From: Thermosaccharophagus gerlachensis
Lineage (GTDB): Bacteria; Armatimonadota; Fervidibacteria; Fervidibacterales; Thermosaccharophagaceae
Assembly (NCBI GenBank): GCA_041538025.1
Contig: JBGOEV010000025.1
Coordinates: 1 to 34,059 of the forward strand
Reading direction: 5' to 3'
DNA: 34,059 nucleotides
The notes below the pieces were generated by a model. It had not been told where the DNA came from and made no database searches. It was given only the letters and a program-made list of their open reading frames with translations. The position numbers and the translations under genes are program-made. This document shows positions 15,630 through 23,208 of this stretch, piece after piece (position 1 is the first letter of the stretch; each line of letters starts with the position of its first letter).

Positions 15630-17933
15630 ATGTTTAGAAGTGCTCGCCGCAGTTGTGATGCATTTTCGTCCCATGTGTTGGTTTCATTTCTCTGGCTTTT
15701 TACAATGCAGTTTTTTTGTCAACGCATAGTGGCATTGCAACTTCAAGACCAACAGCGGACACCAGGTTCAATTGTTGGGCGTGTTTATCAATCGGATGGC
15801 AGAACTGGTGTCCCAAACGCTACTGTTGTTGCAGTTCCCGTTGCGCCACTTCCCGGCGAGCAAGCTGTGACAAAAAGCGCTACAACTGATGCCACAGGCT
15901 TGTATCGCATATTAGATTTGCCACCGGGGCTTTACACACTGACGGCGAGCGCAAGGGGTTACCAAACTGTCACGAAGCCAAATGTGCGTGTTGATCCGGC
16001 TGCGACGATCACAGTTGACATAATCCTTCCACCTCAACCTGGTGTTGTTGAAGGGGTCGTAGTGCGTGACGAGGATGGGAAGCCTATAGCTGATGCGCTT
16101 GTTGAAGCAATTCAAGGTGGCATGGTTGTCTCATTTGCGAGGACTGCCTCAAGCGGTATATTCACGCTCGTAGATGTTCCTGCTGGCAGTGTTGAGATTA
16201 GGGTTAGCGCTGCTGGATACTTGAGCCAGTCAAAGATTGTGGAAGTCCCATCAGGCGGGATATTAACAGGTATCAGCTTCAGGCTCATAGCATTACCGTT
16301 TGGTGCACTCTCAGGTTTAGTCACAAGGATGATTGATGGCTCAGTGGTTGGTGGAGTGAGGGTTGAGGTTACTGATACACTTGGGAAGGTAATTGCATCC
16401 GCAGTCACATCACCACAAGCTGATGAGGTGGATGGTTATCGCTTCAACTACCGTGTGAGCCTGCCATCTGGAACTTACAATGTGCGAATTGCATCAGTCG
16501 GGTATGCTGCTGATGAGAGGCGCAATGTGGAGGTGCTCCCGGGGCGCGAAACAAAGGGGATAAACTTCTCCGTGAGGGCTTTCAAGAGCTTCAAGCCGAA
16601 ACTGCATATGATGTCGCTCCCGTTTGATTATTCAAAGGATGGCTTGAATGCAGCTCAAGTTTTTGGCATAGAGAGCATTAAGCTTGCAACATGGCTCACT
16701 GATGTGCGCAAGCCACTCGGCGGTGAATATGTATACTTTGACCCCAACAACATTAACTCACCTGCGTATGCCTTCCAAATCGGGCGTGGCTACTTCCTTA
16801 AGGCTGAAACTAATTTGGACTTTGTAAGGGAGGGCTCGCCAGCCAACACGAATTATCGTTTCCCGATAAAACTTGAAGTTGGCTGGAACTTGATAGGTGC
16901 TCCATTCACATTCGCTGTTGATTGGCTTCGCACATATGTGAAGCCACAGAACATGGAGGCTATACCAATAACAGACCTTCGTGCAAGGGCTTTTGTGAAT
17001 ATGACTATCTGGACACTCCGTGAAGAGTGGGGAGGCGCTGAAACCGTCTTTGGCTATTACCAGATGGCTACGACACTTGAACCTTTCAAGGCTTACTGGG
17101 TTTATGCGTTACAACCAGTTGAACTCCTCATTGATAACCGAGCGGTGCAAGATGCTATATCACGACAAAGGAAAATTGACGAAGCAGCATGGTTGCTAAG
17201 GGCATGCATCGGTGATGGTTGGCTTATCAGGGTGAAGCTTTTGCTTCCAAATGGTGTTGATGGCGACAACTTCGTAGGAGTTGCTAAAGGCGCGAATGAT
17301 GGCTTTGACTATTTTGATGTGCCAAAGCCACCACCGCCATGCAACTTGCGAGCTACAACGCTCTCACTTGCTCAGGATCGCATGAATAGTAGGGTAAAGC
17401 TATCGGTTGACTTGCGCTCTCAAATGTCCCAGAGGCACATATTCAACTTGCTCATTGAAGGTGATACGCCGTCCTCAGCAACATTAGCGTTTGAACCAGT
17501 CGGTGAACTTCCGAAGGATATAAAGGTGACGCTCATTGACACGAAAAATGGTGCTACAGTGGATGTGCTGGCACAACGTAGCTACAGCTTCGCTATTGGT
17601 GGCGAAGGTATTCGTATGATGAAGCTCGTTGTCTCACGCTACTTGCGTTCGCAACTGCGCATCTTAAACTTGCGTCAATTGCCATCCCGTGGTGATTCAG
17701 TCCTGCTTGGATTCACACTCACTCAACCTGCGCGCTTAAGCATTCGTGTCACGACGCTCACTGGCAGGACTGTTACAATTCTTGAACCGTCAAAGATTTA
17801 TGATGCTGGTGATAACAGGCTTGCTATAAAGTTGCCTTCAACTTTACCAAGAGGGCTTTATATTTTGTATGCAACAGCTATTGATCCGAGTGATGGTAGG
17901 CGCTTTAATGCTTTCACGAAATTAAGATATTGA
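15630..17933 (+). CDS. Secreted protein with three carboxypeptidase-regulatory-like domains, cassette-specific module and FlgD-like C-terminus
   Basis: A 767-aa exported protein. An Arg-rich n-region (RSARR) and hydrophobic HVLVSFLWLFTMQFF form a signal peptide. Three CarboxypepD_reg/CNA-B-like beta domains follow: about 45-136 (GSIVGRVYQSDG ... YRILDLPPGLYTLTASARGY), 137-223 (GVVEGVVVRDEDGKP) and 225-320 (GALSGLVTRMIDG). Residues about 322-510 are a module shared with two other genes of the cassette (LEVGWNLIGAPF, then LEPFKAYWVYA). At about 550-570 is GVAKGANDGFDYFDVPKPPP, also found in the 23209 gene. The last 95 residues (from LRILNLRQLPSRGD, with TTLTGRTVTIL and a terminal TKLRY) look like a FlgD-Ig/T9SS-type C-terminal domain. 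No catalytic site is visible; a structural, binding or adhesion role is inferred. GGGGGTG seven bases upstream supports the ATG. First gene of the five-gene cassette. Confidence 0.82.
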   Translation: MFRSARRSCDAFSSHVLVSFLWLFTMQFFCQRIVALQLQDQQRTPGSIVGRVYQSDGRTGVPNATVVAVPVAPLPGEQAVTKSATTDATGLYRILDLPPGLYTLTASARGYQTVTKPNVRVDPAATITVDIILPPQPGVVEGVVVRDEDGKPIADALVEAIQGGMVVSFARTASSGIFTLVDVPAGSVEIRVSAAGYLSQSKIVEVPSGGILTGISFRLIALPFGALSGLVTRMIDGSVVGGVRVEVTDTLGKVIASAVTSPQADEVDGYRFNYRVSLPSGTYNVRIASVGYAADERRNVEVLPGRETKGINFSVRAFKSFKPKLHMMSLPFDYSKDGLNAAQVFGIESIKLATWLTDVRKPLGGEYVYFDPNNINSPAYAFQIGRGYFLKAETNLDFVREGSPANTNYRFPIKLEVGWNLIGAPFTFAVDWLRTYVKPQNMEAIPITDLRARAFVNMTIWTLREEWGGAETVFGYYQMATTLEPFKAYWVYALQPVELLIDNRAVQDAISRQRKIDEAAWLLRACIGDGWLIRVKLLLPNGVDGDNFVGVAKGANDGFDYFDVPKPPPPCNLRATTLSLAQDRMNSRVKLSVDLRSQMSQRHIFNLLIEGDTPSSATLAFEPVGELPKDIKVTLIDTKNGATVDVLAQRSYSFAIGGEGIRMMKLVVSRYLRSQLRILNLRQLPSRGDSVLLGFTLTQPARLSIRVTTLTGRTVTILEPSKIYDAGDNRLAIKLPSTLPRGLYILYATAIDPSDGRRFNAFTKLRY

Positions 17934-17951
17934 ACTACGAGGTGAGGTATC

Positions 17952-19859
17952 ATGAAGGCAATAAAGAGATGGCGTTTCATCAAGTTGGTTTCGCTGTTCC
18001 TCGTCTTTTCACTAATACTTGGTTGCGTTGTTGGTGAGTTAAGAGGTTTTGCGATTGCTGGCGAGGCAGTTCCAGCCAAGAGGGAAGTCGGTGTTGCCAA
18101 GCCACGGATTGGCATACTTGACTTCGCTGTTGAGCGGAATGTTCCAACATGGCTTGGCAGGGCAGCTGCAGATGCGCTTGCTTATGCGATTATGCTGCCC
18201 GATGAACCGCTATGGGAAGTTGTCCCACGCCAAGAAGTGCAAGAAGCATTGGTTGAACTTAGAATGCCACCCACTCCTACCATAGCTGATATACAAAGCA
18301 TAGGCGCACGCTTGAACGCTGATTACATCGCTACAGGGCGAGTAGTATCTGCGACTGTCACAGGTCGCCCGAAGGTTGGCATCGTTCACATTCAAGTCCT
18401 CGTTTACGATGTCAAAGCTGGTGAACCGGTCAATGGCGCTAACGTGATGGAGAGGAGCCCTGAAGGTATTGAAGACACAAGGCTTATTGCTGATGCTTTG
18501 AACAGGGCTGCAAGAAGAGCAGAAGAAAACATGCGTGCAGTTAGGCTTCCAACAGGACAAGTGCTAACAAGGCTTCCGGGTGACAGGGTTCTTTTGAACA
18601 TAGGTGCAAGAGATGCAGTTACAGCTGGCATGAGAATGAGCGTCATACATACCGACCTTAAAACGGGCGAGACAAGAAAGATAGGAGAGATAGTCGTGAA
18701 GCGAGTTGAACAGCGTCAGTCGTATGCTGACATAGATTGGGAAATACAGGGCATCCAACAAATGGATAAAGTTAGGGCTCAGTTCACACTCCCACCCGTT
18801 GGGAAGGTGGCGATGCCACCTATAAGGCGTGAGCGCCCAACTGTAACCTCTTGGGTGCAGGGCATCATATTCCCGCTACTTGCCCTTGGGGCGCTCGTTG
18901 CTGTCATCGGGCAAAGTAGGAAACCTGAGAAAGCTCCTTCTGTTGTGGCAGCTCAATCACTCTCAACTGGTGAGGGGATAATAGTTCGTTTTGGTGCTGG
19001 CTCAGGAACGGTCCTTGGGGTTGAGGTTTATAGGGGAACGACCGCTGGCTTTTCGCCATCAAGGGCTACAATGATTGACGTTGTCCCCGGGAATGTAAGC
19101 CAGTATGTTGATACAGTTGAGTATTTTGAAGGTGAGGCGAGTATAGAAGAAGTGGATGAACCAGAGAGAGTGCCATATCTTGAAAGGGATATTGAAGTTC
19201 CTGGGCGTGGCAAAAGGCAAAAGATTAACCGCTCAAGGCAAGTTGTGCTCAGTGAATACGAGGAAGAGTTTGTCCATACACCACTTGAGCTTGGGCGCCA
19301 GTATTGGTATATCGTTCGCAGGATAACTGCACGACGCCCGGCAATGTCAGTGATAGCAGGTGGTGGCGTTGGTGGCGGCGGTGGTGGTGCAGCAGTTGCA
19401 TGGGAAATCGTTTTGAGCCAATTCTCTCAAGTCATAGGTCCAGCCACAGCTTTGAGAAGGATGACCGACACAGATCTTATCTCACCACCAAACCTGGGTC
19501 AACCGGGCAGTGATAACGTAAACTTGGCAGATGTTACATTCCGCTTCCTCAGTGTCAAAGGCGCAGATGAGTATGCTGTTTTTGTTGGGACCAGTCCAGC
19601 GGACTTGGTTCCGGGTAAAGCTTACATGAAGCAGACAATATTCACACAAGACAAGGATGGCGTTCCAATAGAGATGCGTCTCGTTAACGAGCTCAATCAA
19701 GTTTTCAAAGTTACAGGGGCAACAACATTCTACTGGCGAGTTGGCTACCGAAATAGTCGTGATATGGCACCACCTTACCCCGATGGGTGGGTTTGGAGTG
19801 TCACACACGCATTCAAGACAGCTGAGTTGCCACCAACACCACCAAAGGGTAGCAAGTAA
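17952..19859 (+). CDS. CsgG-like putative lipoprotein with central hydrophobic segment and Fn3-like C-terminal part
   Basis: A 635-aa protein. The N-terminus (KAIKRWRFIK, hydrophobic run, LILGC) has a lipobox-like end with Cys25, suggesting signal peptidase II processing. Residues about 50-200 resemble CsgG/TolB-N-type domains: RIGILDFAVERN, EVVPRQEVQEALVEL and SIGARLNADYIATGRVVSAT. Residues about 215-275 (RVLLNIGARDAVTAGMRMSV ... IVVKRVEQRQSYADI) look like the small C-terminal domain of FlgT-like proteins. A hydrophobic stretch IIFPLLALGALVAVI lies at about 302-317. The remainder is two beta-rich Fn3-like regions split by a glycine run (GGGVGGGGGGAA, near 473-485). CsgG is an outer-membrane lipoprotein secretion channel; similarity here is only to its periplasmic part. 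The start has GAGGTGAG five bases upstream. The gap to the previous gene is 18 bp. The giant gene at 25935 has the same plan. Confidence 0.68.
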   Translation: MKAIKRWRFIKLVSLFLVFSLILGCVVGELRGFAIAGEAVPAKREVGVAKPRIGILDFAVERNVPTWLGRAAADALAYAIMLPDEPLWEVVPRQEVQEALVELRMPPTPTIADIQSIGARLNADYIATGRVVSATVTGRPKVGIVHIQVLVYDVKAGEPVNGANVMERSPEGIEDTRLIADALNRAARRAEENMRAVRLPTGQVLTRLPGDRVLLNIGARDAVTAGMRMSVIHTDLKTGETRKIGEIVVKRVEQRQSYADIDWEIQGIQQMDKVRAQFTLPPVGKVAMPPIRRERPTVTSWVQGIIFPLLALGALVAVIGQSRKPEKAPSVVAAQSLSTGEGIIVRFGAGSGTVLGVEVYRGTTAGFSPSRATMIDVVPGNVSQYVDTVEYFEGEASIEEVDEPERVPYLERDIEVPGRGKRQKINRSRQVVLSEYEEEFVHTPLELGRQYWYIVRRITARRPAMSVIAGGGVGGGGGGAAVAWEIVLSQFSQVIGPATALRRMTDTDLISPPNLGQPGSDNVNLADVTFRFLSVKGADEYAVFVGTSPADLVPGKAYMKQTIFTQDKDGVPIEMRLVNELNQVFKVTGATTFYWRVGYRNSRDMAPPYPDGWVWSVTHAFKTAELPPTPPKGSK

Positions 19860-19894
19860 AGCTATGCGAAGCTTGTGCGAAAGGGAGTGTTTGT

Positions 19895-22800
19895 ATGAAG
19901 AAGGGCAATTTCATCCTCGGATGGCATATGGGCATTATCATCGCTTTGGTTTTTTGTAATTTTCAAGTTGGTTGGGCTCAAAAGAAGCGTGATGTTGCAA
20001 TAAGATGCCTTAAAAGGCAGGTTTTGGAGGCAGTCCTTAAGCGTTACGGCATGGACATATCCTCGCTAAGTATAAAGGGCAAACAAAACAGGTCACGCCA
20101 AGCACCTGATGCACCATATCAACTCTTCGGCACGCTCGGCACAGGATTGCTCCCGCAAGGTGGGCTCGTCGGAAACATAAGGGCACTCCATTTGCTTGTA
20201 AGACCACGCTCACCAGACATTGTCCCAGCAGATGAGCATACTGTGGCTTATTTCCAATGGCTACTTTTTGATATGGGAAATCCATCGTCTCTTGCGAGGT
20301 TCTACTACGATTCCTCATATGGAAAGCTCACGCTCACAGGCGATACATATGGTTGGATTACAGTGGATGTGCCAACGATGACTGTGGGCGATGTGACATT
20401 TATGCCAGATGCTCCAGCTGGTGGTGATTTGATACTTCAAGAGGCGATAAAGGTGGTTGACCCGTTCATTGATTTCTCACGCTATGACAGCGACAGGGAT
20501 GGAAGGGTTGACCTGCTCTTCATTACATTCGCATGTGATGAAGATGCAAGATGCCCAGACGGTAACTTCAACGATGACCCCTCATTTGGAGCTTACCAAA
20601 GGAGCATACCGTGGGAGGTGCTTCTTGGGGCACCCTCACAGCCATTTCAAACGAGAGACAACACAACTGTTGAGTCATTCATAATGGTTCACGAAGCTAC
20701 AGCTGATGTGGGCACATATGCGCATGAGAGCGGACATGCATTTGGTCTGGTTGACCTATACGATACTATTACACCAAAGGCAGTTAGCCCGGGATTATGG
20801 GCGTTGATGTGTGCTGGCGAAAGGTTTGCGCCAGCTGCTTTTAATCCGCTTCGCCCGATAGGTTTGCCCGGTGAACATGACCCATGGAGCAAAATTCTCT
20901 TCCGTTGGGTAACACCAATTGAGGTAACTGGCGATGTAGGTGTTATTGAAATACCTCCATACGAGATAAAGCCCGTAGTTTATCGCCTGTGGGCTTTCGG
21001 GAGCACATCACAGGATGAGTATTTCCTGCTTTGCAATCGCCAGCTCATCGGGTTTGATCAATATTTGCCGGGCGCTGGCTTAACCATATGGCACATTGAT
21101 AAGGCGATAACGGGCGATTTGAACAAGTATCTGCAAAATGAGATACAAGTGAATGTTAACCCGTTGACTGGTCAAGTTGACTACATGCGGAAAGGCGTCC
21201 ATATGATTCAGGCTGACGGGCGTGATGACATTGATATCTCGCAGTATGACTTTGACCCAGCTGCTTTCAACTGCTCCACATATGGCTTTCTTGGGTGGCT
21301 TCAAGGTAACTGGGGCGATGCTGGAGACCCATACCCTGGCTTGACCGAAAACACTCAATTCACATTCCTGAGCAAGCCATCAAGTGCAACATACTTTGGG
21401 CTTGACTCTGGCATATCCATTACCGACATACGCATGGTTGGAACTTCAATATTCGCCAGAGTCAGCGTCATAACAAAGCCAGAGATTTACATCCTTGAAC
21501 CGAAGGAGGGCGAAATACTTTTTTCCTTCACCCCAACAATAAGGGCTAAGTTCGCAGGACCATACCCATCACCCTACCAAGGTAAGACGAACATTGATCC
21601 ACAGAGCATAGTCGTAACTATTGACGGAGTTGAGGTTTTGCGTGGCGCTACAACTGAATTTGATCCGACAACTCAGTCGCTTGAGCTAAAGCTTAAAGAA
21701 CCACTCTCGCAAGGCGCGCATACGCTTGAGATAAGAGCTGCAAACTATGGTGGAGTTGAAGCCGACCCAAAGAGCGTCACATTTACAATTGTCCCGAATG
21801 TTTTAAGTTCTGGCTTGTGGATGGTGTCGGTGCCGTATGAACTCATTGCAGGGCGTGATAGCCCAAGCTATGTCTTCGGTCCGGCGATAAACAGGCGCCT
21901 CGCAAGGTATGGATTGAAGCCAACCGCAACACCTCCATATATCCCCGGCGATATCGGCGATTACGACTACCACTACTACGATGAGAGCTACTATGATGAG
22001 TTTACAAGCGTGCTTTCTCCCGGCAGAAGTTATTGGGTTAGAATTTCACTTCCCACCACAATGCAAATTGAGGGACACACGCTTGATAAGCAGCAACCCT
22101 TCATCATACGCAACGAGAAATCTTGGGATGCGATAAGAGAAGCCGATATAGGTTGGCAGCAGATCGGAAACCCATTTACTCTCCCCATTGATTTGAATGC
22201 TATTCAAGTGCTCGCAGATGATACAGGACAGATGCTCAATTTCAACGATGCTGCAAAGCAAGGCTACATACTCCCACTTGTTTACCGTTGGGATGGACAA
22301 AAGTATGTTCCAATGGAGCAACCGAACATCGTCCTTGAGCCGTTTGAAGGTTATTGGGTTATGAAATTTAAACCGTGTAGGTTCGTGGTGTTGCCATCAA
22401 TAGCGATGCGCAATCGCAATCCTTCAGCAGTAAGCCGGCGTGCCAAAAAGACAAACGGATGGTCATTGGAGTTGGTTGCCGAACCAATCCCCAATGATGA
22501 GAAGCTGAAGGCAACAGTCACGCTTGTTGTGAGCGCCGATGCGAAAGCCGATGTTGAGTTCTCCGAGGATATACCAGCACCTCCATGCCCACCGAATGCT
22601 AAGTTGACTGCAAGCCTTATGCCAGTCGATGGCAGAGCGATACCGCTTATGGTTGATTGCCGTCCACAAAGTTTGGGGCGCATCGTTTGGAATGTGAATC
22701 TGCGTTCAGCAGGCTCTTGCAGGACTGTTAGGTTAAGTTGGGATGGGATTGGAAGTATACCCAACGGTTGGAGGCTATTGCTCTATGAGCCTTCTCGCAG

Positions 22801-23191
22801 CTCACCAATTAATATGCGCATAGTGAACGGTTGTGAGGTAGCACTTGACCGATCAGGTGAGACGCTGTTGCGTGTTGTTGCCGAAAGAACTTTAACGCCA
22901 CTTTTGCGTGTTAGAAACATAAGTGCAAGTCCAACTCGTGGTGGTGTGCTCATAAGATTTGAGTTGAACAAGAGTGCAAGGTGTGAGGTTACGCTCTTAA
23001 CTTTAACTGGAAGGGCTGTCCGCAAACTCGCATTGAACGATGGTAGGGCTGGCTTTAACTATGTCCTTTGGGACATGAAAGACGACGGTGGAAGAAGCAT
23101 CGCACCTGCAGTTTACATTTGCAAGGTAGTGGCATATGATGAGGAAACAAAGACGCAATCCCAAGGCATAGGGCTTATACGAGTGCGCTAA
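19895..23191 (+). CDS. Secreted M6-family (immune inhibitor A-like) metalloprotease with cassette module and FlgD-like C-terminus
   Basis: A 1,098-aa exported protein. The signal peptide (HMGIIIALVFCNFQVGWA) ends near residue 28. The M6-type catalytic domain spans about 95-520: FYYDSSYGKLTLTGDTYGW, a Ca-binding-like loop DSDRDGRVDLLFITF, then AHESGHAFGLVDLYD with zinc ligands H277, E278 (catalytic), H281 and D287 (HExxHxxGxxD), and the downstream SPGLWALMCAG block holding the Met-turn. Next is an Ig-like domain (about 528-635), the shared module (SGLWMVSVPYE near 640, GWQQIGNPFTLPI near 753, LEPFEGYWVM near 813) and a FlgD-Ig-like end (TLTGRAVRKL ... AVYICKVVAYD, last residues LIRVR). The enzyme could process neighbouring surface proteins or digest environmental protein. 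AAGGGAG seven bases upstream supports the ATG. It lies 35 bp after the previous gene. Confidence 0.88.
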   Translation: MKKGNFILGWHMGIIIALVFCNFQVGWAQKKRDVAIRCLKRQVLEAVLKRYGMDISSLSIKGKQNRSRQAPDAPYQLFGTLGTGLLPQGGLVGNIRALHLLVRPRSPDIVPADEHTVAYFQWLLFDMGNPSSLARFYYDSSYGKLTLTGDTYGWITVDVPTMTVGDVTFMPDAPAGGDLILQEAIKVVDPFIDFSRYDSDRDGRVDLLFITFACDEDARCPDGNFNDDPSFGAYQRSIPWEVLLGAPSQPFQTRDNTTVESFIMVHEATADVGTYAHESGHAFGLVDLYDTITPKAVSPGLWALMCAGERFAPAAFNPLRPIGLPGEHDPWSKILFRWVTPIEVTGDVGVIEIPPYEIKPVVYRLWAFGSTSQDEYFLLCNRQLIGFDQYLPGAGLTIWHIDKAITGDLNKYLQNEIQVNVNPLTGQVDYMRKGVHMIQADGRDDIDISQYDFDPAAFNCSTYGFLGWLQGNWGDAGDPYPGLTENTQFTFLSKPSSATYFGLDSGISITDIRMVGTSIFARVSVITKPEIYILEPKEGEILFSFTPTIRAKFAGPYPSPYQGKTNIDPQSIVVTIDGVEVLRGATTEFDPTTQSLELKLKEPLSQGAHTLEIRAANYGGVEADPKSVTFTIVPNVLSSGLWMVSVPYELIAGRDSPSYVFGPAINRRLARYGLKPTATPPYIPGDIGDYDYHYYDESYYDEFTSVLSPGRSYWVRISLPTTMQIEGHTLDKQQPFIIRNEKSWDAIREADIGWQQIGNPFTLPIDLNAIQVLADDTGQMLNFNDAAKQGYILPLVYRWDGQKYVPMEQPNIVLEPFEGYWVMKFKPCRFVVLPSIAMRNRNPSAVSRRAKKTNGWSLELVAEPIPNDEKLKATVTLVVSADAKADVEFSEDIPAPPCPPNAKLTASLMPVDGRAIPLMVDCRPQSLGRIVWNVNLRSAGSCRTVRLSWDGIGSIPNGWRLLLYEPSRSSPINMRIVNGCEVALDRSGETLLRVVAERTLTPLLRVRNISASPTRGGVLIRFELNKSARCEVTLLTLTGRAVRKLALNDGRAGFNYVLWDMKDDGGRSIAPAVYICKVVAYDEETKTQSQGIGLIRVR

Positions 23192-23208
23192 ACAGAGGTG
23201 AACATACC

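Noticed and set aside
15135..15674. 179-codon minus-strand frame opposite coaE
   Set aside because: coaE on the plus strand has all kinase motifs; the minus frame is a Ser-rich shadow.
19360..19396. G-rich run (GGTGGTGGCG...) as a possible G-quadruplex regulator
   Set aside because: It codes for a glycine linker between two beta-rich regions; runs are mostly two Gs, which gives only weak quadruplex potential.
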